Notes: generated by a model not told the origin, from the sequence alone. A stretch of DNA of 64,000 bases from Pictodentalium vernedei (GCA_031216915.1 CM062296.1:58216584-58280583); one strand, 5' to 3'. Positions 42,979 through 55,193 are shown, counted from the stretch's first letter. A program made the numbers and translations.

Positions 42979-44553
42979 CTACTCAAAGTTTGCTAAGCAC
43001 CAAATATTTGACACATCATTGTGAAATTTGCTTGTGGCATATTTGAGATATTGTTGGTGGATATGATTGAGGAGTGGATTGAGAGGGTTCCCAGTGTTTA
43101 CATTAGCTCTCTGGACAGGCAAACGTTTCGCGACAGTCATGGAAAGCATGTACCCCTTGATTTTCATGATGTTTTCGTGTACTGCTTACATGCACACGAC
43201 ATGGGTAGGGTATTCAATCTTTATCAACACAGACCCTTGTGATTTAATGATTGAATATGGCAAACGCAAATGTAAGAAGACATTTGTCTGAAGCAGAAAT
43301 GTGGCGGGCTGTAGGGATGGTGGAGCAAGGAGCTACCCATCGTCGGGATGGTGAAGCCCTTGGTTTGCACCATATGGTGATCACCGGAGCCAGGGCAAGA
43401 TTTCAGCAGTACGGCACACTAGTAAGACAGCATGGTGGTGACAGAGACAGGGCAACATCTGCAGCTGAAGACCGGGTTTTGGTCATTCAGGCACGCAGTA
43501 ACCGCATTGCCACAGCAACCCAGCTTCGCAGTGACCTTTAAAGTGCATCGGGGGTAAATGTTTCGACGCAGACTATCCGGGCAGGGTTGCACGAAGGTGG
43601 TCTCTTTTCGCGAAGATCATGTATTCGCATTTCGTTGTCCCGGAACCATCGCCAGGCACGATATGAATTGGCCATGGACCACGTTGAATGGACAAGAGAG
43701 GATTGGCGACCTGTCCATTTTTACAGATGAGTCATGGTACTGCCTAGACCACACAGATAGGCGTTCTATGGTATGGAGAAGACCAGGACAGGGATTCCAT
43801 GCAGCCAACATTGCTGAACATGACCGCTAAGGTGGAGGTTCAATCATAGTCTGTGGCGGCATCAGCAGGGATGGACGTACAGAGCTCTGTGTCCTTGAAA
43901 GTAGTACATTGACTGCACAGCGGTATATTGATGAGATCCTGGATGTCTACGCCAGATTGTGTACAGGTGCAGTGGGTGATAGACTCATTCTGATGGACGA
44001 TAATGTCCGTCCTCATGTTACCCATGCTGTCGGGGAGTACCGACAGAGAGAGGGGATTGAGCGTATGGACTGGCCAGCAAAATCCCCTGGCCTCAATCCA
44101 ATCGAACATGTCTGGAATGAGTTGCAGCTTGCAATTTCAGCCCGTCCTGTCCAGCCAAGAAGTGCCCATGAGCTTGGTGCCATGCTGGTCCACGAATGGA
44201 ACAACATCCCACAAAGGACCTCCAGGAATCTGACTGGGAGCATGAGAAGGCATTGTCACGCTGTAATTAACCGTAATGGGTCTCATACTCGATATTGAAG
44301 CCATACCAGTTCGCTCCGTCAACTTTTTGGCAAATTGAAAAATTTCCTCTTTTACCAATAATATCCATTTTCTATGGTAATCGTATTGAAAAGCTACAAA
44401 ATAATGTCAAACACAAATAAAATCTTAATTTTTGTACTTAAATCATTAAAGATATAATTAAATAAAAACTATATACACTTTTCATTACAAAAATTCATCT
44501 AAAACGTAATACAGGTAATTGGATGTACTTGATGTTTAGTAAACGTTGAGTAG
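42979..44553 (+). mobile_element. Tc1-like DNA transposon, full length but dead
   Basis: 1575 bp with TIRs CTACTCAAAGTTTGCTAAGC (left) and the inverse of CTACTCAACGTTTACTAAAC (right), flanked by TA at 42977-42978 and 44554-44555. Length, TA duplication and DD34E transposase are all typical of Tc1. The single transposase frame is broken (see pseudogene). Confidence 0.93.
43257..44298 (+). pseudogene. Tc1-like transposase, DD34E, broken by two stops and a frameshift
   Basis: The likely start is the ATG at 43257, just ahead of a helix-turn-helix segment (LSEAEMWRAVGMVEQGATHR). A TAA at 43539-43541 stops the frame. One extra T in a T run near 43715 shifts it, and a further TAA lies at 43828-43830. 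The last part is open to the stop after 44298. The three catalytic positions survive: FTDESW (first Asp), ILMDDNVRPH (second Asp) and NPIEHVWNEL (Glu), with exactly 34 residues between the second Asp and the Glu. Other hallmarks are VWRRPGQGF and the C-terminal RNLTGSMRRHCHAVI. The enzyme would cut at TIRs and insert at TA. This copy cannot make it. Confidence 0.93.
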
Positions 44554-44568
44554 TATATAAGTAGTATA

Positions 44569-44825
44569 CAGTACGTGGAGAGTGTATTATCACTAAATCA
44601 CCCGCAGAGTGGAGATTCCACCCAAGCAATAATTGCGAATTTGTTGCAAAGCACAACCAGCACCAGCAATGTTTCAGCCAATGAACCTCCGGGTTAAACC
44701 CGGAGGTCCATTGACTGAAACATTGCTTGTGTTTTTTGTCGATATGAACAAAATTTGAAAATTATAGCTTGGGTGATAACTCCACTCCGCGGGTGATTTA
44801 CTTACAATCCACTCTCCACGTACTG
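44569..44825. mobile_element. TA-flanked MITE family E, copy 2
   Basis: 257 bp, TA at 44567-44568 and 44826-44827, ends CAGTACGTGGAGAGTG and inverse CTCTCCACGTACTG, 14 bp from the Tc1-like element's right end. Core palindrome CCTCCGGGTTAAACCCGGAGG. Confidence 0.9.
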
Positions 44826-44827
44826 TA

Positions 44828-46515
44828 TATATATACATCCCGGACATTTCAACTCTAACCCCATCATTTCAGTTTTCCACACAATAAGTGTAATCAACTG
44901 AGCTCTTTCCAAGGAATCGCAACCCGGTGTTCCACACTGGAACTCCAGTCAGTGAATTCCCGGCAATCACCGTGCTATAATCAACAGTAAGCTCATACCA
45001 AGAAAGTACAATCTGATTAGTAACACCATTACAAGCTCCGTGAGCTCATTCTAGTGAGGTACAGCTGGCGATAAGCTCTTGAGATACACTACAGTGCATT
45101 TCACTGTAATATCCCATAAAGAGACACAAACTATCGTGCCACACCAGGGCGGGCCCAACAGGCTCATTCTAGTGAGACACAACAGCCAATGGACTATTGA
45201 TGCTTAGGTGCAATAATTTAACCAAAAGCTAATGTAAATAAAATGACGAGGCTATTCAATAAGATTCACTAATTAGCAAAGAGACACTTCCATTCTCTGA
45301 AATCCAATAAATTGTAATAAAACAATTTAAACTATCAAACAATGTGAGTTACTCATGCGAACACCACAGAACAACCTGCAGACCGAAGTCTGTCATGTTG
45401 TTATGTCGGAGTACCCATGGGCAGATCACAAAGCTTGGAAGTTCATTCCAGAAACTCATAATTCTTGTAATATTTTTGCACAAATATTAAATAAGTAATG
45501 GCGGATAATAAATCCACAGAAACATCAATTAACTATGAAATGCAGACATAGAACAGAGCAATTACTAAAATCTACAATTTGACTGATATGAGTTCAATGT
45601 TACTTTTAGCATATATGGTTATCCCAGAGCTTAAAATTAACACCGAACTCTATAAAAGTGGTTCAACACATGTAACCTAACAATTTATGGAAACTCGGTT
45701 AACAAATGACCTATAGACTACCACTGCAGTGTATTAATACTGCACTATTTAACAATAATAAACAGTGAAGTACCAATATTTACCACTAGAAGAAGATATG
45801 GATGCCAACCATCAGTGTGATACGTGCTCGTCCTGTGTCCCTTACTCTACATCATCGTACAGTCATATTGCCCTACACCTGAATATAATAAATTATGAAA
45901 CTAAGAGCTGGGCTAAAATAACAACAGGGAAGTTAATAATTACACTGCCCTCAGCGGTATGTGCCCAGTGTATTCTGCAGAGCAGAAACCACGGAATAGC
46001 ATACTCCCTGATGACAATGTAATTGCAGATATAATTTCCAGCACCAACAGTGCTGTACGAAGCCAAAACAATTCCCTTTATGCCACATTAATTTACAGCT
46101 ACTTATTATAACTAAGTATTACTTAATTATTACAAACCATAGAAAACAAGTTATAATTAGGAATTTAGACTTAATCAGCATCGATGCAGGAAATAATACA
46201 CTTACAATTGTTTAAAATTATAAGTTAACTTATTACTAATTACTTCAATTATCTTAGCTGATATGGGTCTGAACACTGGCAGCATGATCAGACCAATGCT
46301 CCACGATGTGGAGCATTGAACCGATCAAGCAATCAATGCAGCTCAATTTATAAATTAAGTTATTAAGCAAATATATTACTAAATAGATATTAAGAGATAT
46401 ATTTAGCCTATGCAGTAATTTGAAATCCCTATATCCTCTTCATGCCAGGTCATTATAATGAATATTTTCCTTACATCTTCCCATGAATTTCACAGAAATA
46501 AATATTGTAATTTCA
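44828..46515. other. Unassigned spacer
   Basis: No gene recognised. GCTCATTCTAGTGAG occurs twice (about 45045 and 45160). A small hairpin CAATGCTCCACGATGTGGAGCATTG is at about 46292-46317. Confidence 0.5.
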
Positions 46516-47300
46516 CTAAAATGCAGATATCGCAATAACACAGCTTGCACGCCAATTCCTTTGTCTTCTCCGGGTTGGTAAGAGACGTGAAATACCCGAT
46601 AGGACAATAGACAATGTGTTCACTTGGACACTGAATCTGAATCTGAATAGAGTTACTGTGTAAACCGCGATGACGCGTATAAAAACACAGGGGAGATGTG
46701 GTGTTTCACACATGCGCAGTGGTGGTGCCACAAATGCTATCAATAGTGGCTTGATTTTTGGCGTTCCATTCCACAATTGTACGTGGAAAAACGAGTGTTT
46801 GAATTCCTCTGTATTCGTTCTATAGACCGCCAATTTATTGTCATTTCTACTTCGTGTACGGGTCGTCCCAATTTGGATGTATTTTTCTTTGGGGATTGCA
46901 TCGCACCCGGATATGATGTTATCGAGTGTCTGGATGCGTTTGTTTGCACTTCGCTCCTGTAGAGATGGCCAATTCAAAATACGGAGCATTTTACTAACGC
47001 TGCTGTCTCTGCGATAGTCATTGCAAACAAAACGAGCCGCCCGTCGCTGTGTCATTTCAAGTTTGTCAATGTTCTTCATGGTATACGGATCCCAGACTGC
47101 GCAACCGTATTCAAGTTTTGAACGAACCAGGGATTTGTAGGCCGTTTCCTTCAGTGCCTTTGGGGCGTATTTTAGGTTGCGTCTTATAAACCCAAGCGTG
47201 CTATTTGCCTTCGCATTAATCTTGTTTATGTTCTCATTTACCATACCTGGTTCCGTGCGTTCTGTGAATTGGTGTGTAAGTGCATTACTAACCACGCTGT
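46516..47300 (-). mobile_element. CR1/jockey-like LINE 3' part
   Basis: Minus-strand frame open from 47400 to 46516 (294 residues). Residues about 60-205 carry the standard post-RT region of jockey/CR1/L2-type LINEs: [74 protein letters not shown], then [10 protein letters not shown]. The first about 50 residues and the last about 85 do not look like LINE protein and are probably fused flanking and 3' untranslated sequence. The polymerase catalytic motif lies upstream and is missing, so this is a 5'-truncated insert. Confidence 0.88.
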
Positions 47301-47400
47301 CGGTATTCATGAATTTGAACAACTTGCCAACGTGCTGTAACACCTCGCCGCTTCGCGGCTCGGCGTCACATACCGCACGCTGGCAGTTCTTCAAATTCAT

Positions 47401-49345
47401 GAATCCCCAGCTCAGTTATTAATTATTACTTATTTCTCTGGACAAAACTGGGGCAATTGTTTCAAATCCTTGTTCAGAAAATCACCCTCACAGATGAGCA
47501 GTAAACAAATCTGTCCAATAGAATTGCATAGACAGATTTGACTGTCCAATTAGTTTAACGTTAGTTTGGTTAATTAGTGAACAGTGCATGCAGTTTTGCT
47601 GAATTACATGTGAAGCAAACTGGACTTTAGGTTATTAAGAAAATCAATCACCTGCAACTGGACATCACTCAGTCAGATGATCAGCTACAATCATGTCCAG
47701 ATTTCTGTCCGGTAGGGGAGTTAACTCGAAATACTGGGGTGAACGAATGCAGAAAACATCAACGAGCGAGAGAAATATATTTTGTCCATTGTTCTTCGAG
47801 GCTTCATGTCTCATGATTATAATTACTTGGATAAATCCATTGTAAGTGTAAAGAAAGATAGCATTAGAGAAATCCAGTGTAATTTTCTGAACTGTGATTG
47901 TATTATTTAGCATCACCTTAATAAATATATACTCAACGCTGCTCAACGGGAGATGTTTAACCTTTCTTTATGACAATAAGGAGAAATTTCATTTTTTTAA
48001 TCTAATCCTAGCAATAGTGTTCTTTGTCAGAGATTTCTTTCTTTCCTTTCATATTTATTTCAATTGTATTTCAAGAAAAAAATCACCAATGCTCACGTGC
48101 CTTTAATTTCAGATTCATTATACATAAGAGAAGCAGAAATGACGAGTGAAAAAAAAAAAAATTAAAATTTATGAAAATTATAATCACCTTAATGTAAATT
48201 GTGAACAAAAATCACATAGCACATGAATAGTCCACTTTATCCGAAGTAAAGAGAAATACTCTGCCTCTTAAAAGACGAGTCTCAAATCATGCGTAATCTG
48301 ACGCTCACTTGAAATATTCTGAAAAATGTTCTTTTTCAGCCAAAAAAGGAAGCAAAAACAAAATATCGTACACTCATTATATTTATGTTACTGTTTTCTG
48401 TATTTATAGCAGATTACTGATATAACGCGTAAAAATTTCACCTAACATATTCAAAGGTCAAAAAATACATTTAAACACACTTGGGGTCGGCTTTTTTCGT
48501 AAAATTTACTAAGGTTCTACACGATGTTCAGGGCCAATTTTCAAATTAAAAAGGAAGCAAAAAATAATTGCGCTATAATCAACATAAACATATTACATTA
48601 AACTAGAATAGTGGAACTAAATGGAAAGAACGCGTAAAATATTGTCTTTCAACAGGTTATTTGTGTAATTAATGTTTAAAATATTTTGTCCATTGGCATC
48701 AGTGTTAAGATTTAGACCCACTTTTTCCCCGAAGTGACGCATGCGCAGTAGACACCGGACCGAAAGCTGAGTATGATAAACCCTGAAACATTTTATACAT
48801 ATTTATATCTTTGGGCGAAATAAAGTTTTCAATGGAAATTATGTTCCATTCTACACCACAGTACTTCACCTAAAAACATGACTAATTTCTACTGAAAAAA
48901 CAGTAATAAATATTATGTACAGTTAAAATAAAAATATATTGCAACATCCCGACCTCTGATCCTGTCACAAATGGTCAACAAATAACCAACTAAACATAAA
49001 TGACAGACTACACTTGCCTGAAACCAATTCTGTTCTTCACCACTTCATACAAACTAGACCATCGCCATAGGGTCGAAAGGTATTTAACTGCCCCAAGTCG
49101 TCCTTGGGTACTCTAAAACCACCCTTTCCCGTAGATTCAAGCGGATGGAAGCTTTTAAATGGTCAGAAAAGCGAACCCGAAGAACTCTTTGTTCCGACCA
49201 ATTGAAATAGTTAACTCTTTGCATAAGAAAATAATACAAACATTCACTTTTTTCTATCAACACAAGGGATGTTTCTAAATCATGACTTGATTAAACCGTA
49301 TCTTGGGTGACATTACCTTACTATCAGACAGGTTTGTTTACTAGA
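47401..49345. other. Unassigned spacer
   Basis: AT-rich. No gene recognised. A 93-residue minus-strand frame (47946-47665) shows no family motif. Confidence 0.5.
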
Positions 49346-49347
49346 TA

Positions 49348-49449
49348 CAGTTTAAACTAGAAGTCCTGTCATGAAATGCGCACAAATAGCACGTTGATAT
49401 GCGCGTTAATGTATGCGTTAAGGCCCAAGTAAAGCTATCAAATTCTGTA
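49348..49449. mobile_element. TA-flanked MITE family C, copy 7 (left third only)
   Basis: TA at 49346-49347 then CAGTTTAAACTAGAAGTCCT and the L arm. It stops at AAATTCTGTAC where the family B array begins. Confidence 0.85.
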
Positions 49450-50075
49450 CTTTTATGTTTTCACTCTACTTTTTCAAAATATTTCAACAAAACCATATCA
49501 TGTGACCCCCTCACTGGAACGAACTCATTGAGCTCGTTCCAATGAGGGGTCACATGAAATGGTTTTGTTGACATTTTTTTTAAAAATGTTTAAAAAATAT
49601 TATTTAAAGTAATAAATTTTGAAATCGTCTGCGTTGGGTAAAGGGTTAAAGTCAACTTTTATGTTTTCACTCTACTTTTTCAAAATATTTCAACAAAACC
49701 ATATCATGTAACCCCTCACTGGAACGAGCTCATTGAGCTCGTTCCAATGAGGGGTCACATGATATGGTTTTGTTGACATTTTTTGAAAAAAAAAAAATGA
49801 TATTTAAAATAATACATTTTGAAATCGTCTGTGTTGGGTAAAGGGTTAAAGTCAACTTTTATGTTTTCACTCTACTTTTTCAAAATATTTCAACAAAACC
49901 ATATCATGTGACCCCTCACTGGAACGAGCTCACTGAGCTCGTTCCAATGAGGGGTCACATGATATGGTTTTGTTGACATTTTTTGAAAAAAAAAAAATGA
50001 TATTTAAAATAATAAATTTTGAAATCGTCTGCGTTGGGTAAAGGGTTAAAGTCAACTTTTGTGTTTTCACTCTAC
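49450..50075. repeat. Tandem array of a rearranged piggyBac-like MITE (family B)
   Basis: Three units of 206, 200 and 200 bp. Each begins TTTTATGTTTTCACTCTACT, has the CATATCATGTGACCCCTCAC core palindrome and right arm, and ends GCGTTGGGTAAAGGGTTAAA. A fourth partial unit is at 50057-50075. The family B left terminus is absent from every unit and replaced by the same sequence. Confidence 0.93.
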
Positions 50076-50076
50076 A

Positions 50077-50447
50077 AGAAAATGCCTGAAGTCTTTGAAA
50101 TGATGTGCCCCTAAATGATACGACTTCGATAACATTTGGAAATTTCAATTTGTGTACAAAACTTTCAAATAATTTACCGATAGGTTTACAAAATTGTAAA
50201 TCTCTTCCAATGACGAAATTTGTAAACCATGAGTGTATTAATTACTAGTAATATTATAAAGGTTGCAATTGATGGTTTTATAAACTGTTTCATTTCGATA
50301 AATTGTGAAAGAGGATATGTACAGGACACCGAGAAGCTTCGAATTTCGATGAATTCCATCCGATTCAAAATTGTAGCGATTATTGGATCAGAGTCTCGCT
50401 AATTTGTAAATTTTAGAATCGTCGAGATGCTCTCAGAATCCGGCCAT
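50077..50447. other. Unassigned spacer
   Basis: Nothing recognised. Confidence 0.45.
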
Positions 50448-50448
50448 A

Positions 50449-50748
50449 CAGTTAAAACTATAAGTTCTGTCACGAACTGGGCGCTTATCTAGGCTTAATT
50501 GCGCGTAGGAATTGCGCGCAATTGCCACATCGAATGACATCCAAAGCACGGAAGATTCTTCTGGTTACTCATAGCAAACGCAGGCAATGTTTTTGCCTGG
50601 GGACCAACGGGTAACGGATGTCCATTGGCTGAAACATTGCTTGTCCACAGGCCATATGTTCAGAATTTGATAGACTTACTATGATCATAACGCGTAGATC
50701 GGCGTGCTATTTGCATGCATTTCATGACAGGACGTCTAGTTTAAACTG
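50449..50748. mobile_element. TA-flanked MITE family C, copy 8
   Basis: TA at 50447-50448 and 50749-50750, ends CAGTTAAAACTATAAGTTCT and AGTTTAAACTG. R arm first. The core is damaged (GGGGACCAACGGGTAACGGA), so no perfect hairpin remains. Confidence 0.87.
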
Positions 50749-50750
50749 TA

Positions 50751-51035
50751 TGTCTACTCTTGAACTCCATTTCTCTCATCAGTTCTCCTGATGCCAAATA
50801 ATAGTTCAAGAAGGTCCCGCTCCGAAACTACTTTGATTGTGTTCTGGAATATTCCACGTTTTTTTAAATTTATTTGCGCAAACAGACGTCTCGCTATTGA
50901 ATTTAGTACTTGAGTGGAGGAGTGCAATCTGTATAGCCCACAAATTGAAGAACTCGGATATTCAGTTCGAATCGAAATATTCTGTTGATTTGATAGGTTC
51001 GATCATATATTTGAAATTCGGAAGCCCCTGCACAT
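50751..51035. other. Unassigned spacer
   Basis: Nothing recognised; lies downstream of the GPCR exon on its strand. Confidence 0.45.
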
Positions 51036-51036
51036 A

Positions 51037-51758
51037 CAGGGACATGGCTAGAGGTTTCCGAAAGGGGGTGTAGGGTAGTGAATTTCCAACTAAGGGGAGG
51101 GACCGGGAGAGATCCCCCTTCCGGTCCCTCGCCCTAGTTGCAAATTCATTACCGAGAAAAAAAATTTGAAAATGAAGAAATGAATTGATCTTTGTGAACT
51201 GAAATGCCAACACATTTATGATAGAATTATCAGGTTGTTATTATTTGGTATTATTCTGGGAATTGAATATGTGCTAAACAAATGCTGAAACTGAGAATTT
51301 TGAGCAATTCACACTCTCCTAACATTAAACCAGATCTAATGCAGGAATTGTCAGTTTTCGATGTTTCATCATTTTGTAACTGTGCATGATGGAATTACCT
51401 CAGGATAACGATTGTACATGTTGCGATTTTCCTGAAGTGCATTTGGAGGATTTTTTTATTACGATTAGTAAACGTACTGTAGAAATCTGGTACCGACTGA
51501 CATCATGCATACATATGAAGCTCCATATTGCGTACACTGTAATTTTAAATAGCTGGAATTTTTGCTGATTTGAAACCAAGTTGGAATTTTGGGATGCAAA
51601 GAAGACATCAGCATTGCCAAAGAAGCTCTAAAATCCAGACAGATTGAATTTCCAACTACTCATGACTTGCCCTCCGAATTTCTAACTATAGGGAATTTTG
51701 GTCAGAATTGGGGGTGAGATCCCCACACCTCCACCTCATCCCCGTCGCCACGTCCCTG
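51037..51758. mobile_element. Non-autonomous hAT-like element, CAGGGATGTGGC family, copy 2
   Basis: 722 bp with ends CAGGGACATGGCTAGAGG and GTCGCCACGTCCCTG. Flanking 8-bp repeats TGCACATA (51029-51036) and TGCACATG (51759-51766). Shares the AATTTCCAACTA interior blocks with 24399-25081. A hairpin sits near the left end (51080-51148, ACTAAGGGGAGGGACCGG with its mirror). Its right end is 41 bp past the GPCR stop codon. Confidence 0.9.
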
Positions 51759-51799
51759 TGCACATGTATGCCGATAGCCACCTCTACAAACAAAAAATC

Positions 51800-52052
51800 C
51801 TACACTTGACTGAACCTTTTCGTACTCGTGTTTGAGCGCACAGGTGTAAAACCACAAGTTGTTGTCACAGACGTCTCTGCTGACACTGCTGAAATATTTA
51901 TATCATTTTCTTGTTCATATGACTGACTTCTACACAGACAACAGCAACGCTTAAGATCTCTTTTTACAGCATTCCGAAACACATCCAGTCTTAAAGAATA
52001 TATGAACACATTCACTGCTGAATTAAGGTACACCATGATACGTGAGGTCGCC
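51800..52052 (-). CDS. Class A (rhodopsin-like) GPCR, last coding exon
   Basis: Integral membrane receptor exon on the minus strand, about 83 codons, ending at TAG (51800-51802). It opens in phase with one base of a split codon after a CAG acceptor. The first residues SRIMVYLNSAVNVFIYSL are the second half of TM7 with the N-x-x-N-x-x-I-Y layout of the NPxxY motif, but the usual Pro is Val (GTG). LRLDVFRNAVKRDLKRC follows as helix 8 (FR motif), then the cysteine run CCCLC, a likely palmitoylation site, and a Ser/Thr-rich cytoplasmic tail. TM1-TM6 must lie upstream at higher coordinates or outside the window; none was recognised. The ligand class cannot be told from this part. Confidence 0.8.
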
Positions 52053-52086
52053 CTGAAAAAAAAACAGAATTGCACTGTGTTAGTAT
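52053..52086 (-). promoter_or_regulatory. 3' splice site with TACTAAC branch point
   Basis: On the minus strand: TACTAAC at 52085-52079, a nine-T tract at 52064-52056, then CAG at 52055-52053 directly before the GPCR exon. The branch adenosine would lie about 27 bases from the AG. This is a textbook acceptor and supports a real spliced gene. Confidence 0.8.
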
Positions 52087-52088
52087 TA

Positions 52089-52402
52089 CAATAAAAACTA
52101 GAAGTCCTGTCATGAAATGCGCACAAATAGTACGTTGATATGCGCGTTAATGTGCGCGTTATGACCCAATTAAAGCTATCATATTCTGTACATATGGCCT
52201 GTGCACAGGCAATGTTTCAGCCAATGGACCTCCGGGTAACCCGGAGGTCCATTGGCAGAAACATTGCATGTGTTTGCTATGAGTAACCAAGAGAACCTGC
52301 CGTGCTTTGGATGCCATTCGATATGGCAATTGCGCACATATCCAACGCGCAATTAAGCCAAGATAAGCGCACTATTCGTGACAGGACTTCTAGTTTTAAC
52401 TG
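52089..52402. mobile_element. TA-flanked MITE family C, copy 9, next to the GPCR acceptor
   Basis: TA at 52087-52088 and 52403-52404. Ends CAATAAAAACTAGAAGTCCT and TAGTTTTAACTG. L arm first, perfect CCTCCGGGTAACCCGGAGG core. It ends one base pair away from the branch-site motif. Confidence 0.9.
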
Positions 52403-52556
52403 TAAGTTTTCTTATTTTGCGGAGACTGGCGATCAAGATCGACAAGTATATTATCCGTGGGTATGAGGCCCGAGCTCCATGGCGTCAAATTCGTGGCCAA
52501 ACTCATCAGGATTACTACCAAGAGGTCTCTAGCCTTTAAGGATCGATCTCGGGATA

Positions 52557-52871
52557 CAGTTAAAACTAGAAGTACTGTCGTGAACTGTGCGCTTATCTAG
52601 GCTTAATTGCGCGTAGGAATTGCGCGCAATTGTCATATCAAAATGGAATCCAAAGCACGGCAGGTTCTCCTGGTTACTCATAGCAAACATAGGCAATGTT
52701 TCTTCCAATGGACCTCCGGGTTACCCGGAGGTCCATTGGCTGAAACATTGCTTGTGCACAGCCTATATGTACAAAATCAGATAGCCTTACTATGGCCATA
52801 ACGCGTAGATCAACACGCAGATCGACGTGCTATTTGTGCGCATTTCATGACAGGACTTCCAGTTTTAACTG
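52557..52871. mobile_element. TA-flanked MITE family C, copy 10
   Basis: Left TA at 52555-52556. The right TA has decayed (ACTGCA). R arm first, core perfect. It lies only about 150 bp from copy 9 and in the opposite orientation. Confidence 0.9.
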
Positions 52872-52873
52872 CA

Positions 52874-53400
52874 TCTGGAATTGGAAACCTGTGCACTTAT
52901 TCACTCGGTACCATAATGTGTTGACTGAATATTTTAAGGGACATTAACGAGCCCGCACATCCTATTCACCAGGCCATATCGCTACAACCCGTCATCCAGC
53001 ACCGTCCCTGAGACTTGTTGACGACACATCCAGCCATCTCGCCCTAGCCATGAGACTTGTTGGCTTTATAACCTTTCTCCTCCTGAATATAATCACAAGA
53101 AGAATGTTGATGTTTTCACATACTCATGTTACCCGCTTTCAATTGAAATTGGAAATTGGCAGGAGAAATGGAAATCAAAGCAAGCGAAAAAACCCTATTC
53201 CTGTTGTAACAAAGTGCTTAATTTTAGATTTGAGGTTTATTATCTGGAATCAAGCATATTTTATACTAACCTTCAGTGTAACGATAATGAATATACAAAA
53301 ATCCTATTTTTCCTTCAAAGTCACAAGCATTTCTGGGTTTCTTTGCTCTTGTATATTCCTAAATGCTTTATCAACTAGTTTCAGATTCACGCATGTTCAT
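52874..53400. other. Unassigned spacer
   Basis: A 123-residue plus-strand frame (53050-53421) is hydrophobic and AT-driven, with no known domain. Not called as a gene. Confidence 0.5.
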
Positions 53401-53401
53401 T

Positions 53402-53482
53402 TCCCACACGACGCTCTCTGAGTTTCAATGTGTTCTATGTGCCTACAGGCACATAGAACACATTGGAACTCAGGGAACGACG
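53402..53482. mobile_element. Hairpin element family P, copy 2
   Basis: CTGAGTTTCAATGTGTTCTA and TGTGCCT, short loop, then the inverse. Flanking CGACG on both sides. Same design as 28330-28395. Confidence 0.8.
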
Positions 53483-53489
53483 GGAGAAT

Positions 53490-55190
53490 AATCGAACGTC
53501 CATGTCAACATCAGAGTTAAGTATGTTAGATTCTAATCAAGGGTAGTCTACTCCCCAAACTATATTTGAAATAAACCAAGCTCAAAGCACTGGACAGACC
53601 CCAAAAAGATAAAAATCTGTTTCGCGGGCCGTTCTGCATTGTTATTTTGCCTACGGCATGGCCTCTTTTTGATTACCAACACTAACTTACAAAAATAAAA
53701 CTTAAATCATTTTTTTTATGTTTATTATATGCATTTCAAATAAATTCCCCAAATTAATAATACGGATTAAATATCCTCATATTATTCTGTAGATTATTCA
53801 TCAAAAGACTTGTGCCATTATTTTAAAATCCCAAGAAGCGATTTTTTGTCATATTGCAATATAAATTTAACCAGTTCCGTATTTTTGACAAAGCTCATTA
53901 CTGTTTGTCAATGAAGACCAAATTGAAAATTCCAAATTACATGATGGGAAGAATCGTTGCTTGAAAGTTCGATATTTTGACATTCGTTCTTAAAATATGA
54001 AATAAACCAAGTGTATTAACCTCTGAGGGTAAGGAAATAATAATTACAAAAATCAAAATACAATAAAAAACGCCCGCCGGGACCACCTTCCCGCCCGCAT
54101 GCAGAAGGGATTCATACATAATTAGGTACCAATTCCCACACGTTCATACTCCAATAAAGATTATAAAAATAACATTCAATTCTTATAATTACATTCCGTA
54201 ACTGTTCAAACTACTTTTTACCAAACAACAAAGCATAAAGACGAAATAAAACATGTATGAACAAACGAGGCGAAAAACCACCCTCACACAAAATACAAAG
54301 CGCACAACTCTGGTTTTTAATTTTCACAACTTTTGAAATGGATACGAGAATTTTTTTAGTGACGGGCTTTATGCCACAGTTGGGAAATGTCACCAAAGAA
54401 ACAGCAGCGGAGTTGATCACTGCGAAAGGAGCCAAAAGTTAAAAACCCGCCCAAACACCGCCCGAGTTACATTCTGTCAATTGCGCTCTACCGTAAATGC
54501 GGGTCAAAGTTCGATCATATGTATTCATTGGAATATGAATTACATTTGGTCATGACGTTTTCACCCAGCTGACCAATGGGAATTGAGTATTTGGACACAA
54601 AACGTATAACTACATTAACAATGTAATTATTTTTTTTATAAAACAAAAATAGTTTGAGAAGCAGAAGATATATTTTGTGTGGCCTTAGATTTAAACCGTG
54701 AACCAAACGAATTTGTTTGTTAAAGTAACTTCAATGTGTGAAGTAGAAATTAGAATCGTTCTCCTGAAGTGGAGCACAAATCTATTCTACAAGCTGTTCA
54801 CCTGTTCTCGAAGACCCAAAACGCTGGGTTAAAAAACGTGTCTTCATCGCGCGGAGAACAAAACACGTGCTGTTTTAACCCTCTGCACACTGATGTCAAA
54901 ATGGCTAAGTTTTCAGCATTAAATATTTCCCATAACGCAGTTTGATATTTAACCAAATATACCTTGTTTGCCAGAGCTCTGTCAAACAAGATATAATTGG
55001 TGACATTCATAGTTAAACAAGAGAAAAAGAGAGTGTTTGGAAAAAATTATGTTGCACTGCCAGAGTGCCGAGGGTTAAACACAATAACTCGTCTTTATTT
55101 CTGATAGAAAGGAACACATGTGTTCTAACCTTCACTTAGCAACCTGGAGAAGTGATAATCTAATTGCGGGCGATCACCGCTAGTATTCAG
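53490..55190. other. Unassigned spacer, possible weak exon near 54211-54420
   Basis: Within the probable intron upstream of the GPCR exon. A 74-residue minus-strand frame follows a CTCCTTTCGCAG-like acceptor at about 54425 but shows no GPCR or other known motif, so it is not called. Confidence 0.4.
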
Positions 55191-55193
55191 TTG

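Noticed and set aside
47665..47946. 93-residue minus-strand frame as a host gene
   Set aside because: No motif, AT-rich, no supporting splice or promoter signals.
53050..53421. 123-residue plus-strand open frame near the GPCR exon
   Set aside because: AT-driven hydrophobic composition, no motif, wrong strand for the GPCR, no splice or start context.
54211..54435. Possible upstream GPCR exon on the minus strand after a CTCCTTTCGCAG
   Set aside because: The acceptor looks fair but the protein shows no transmembrane or GPCR signature, and the frame starts in a GC-rich low-information stretch.
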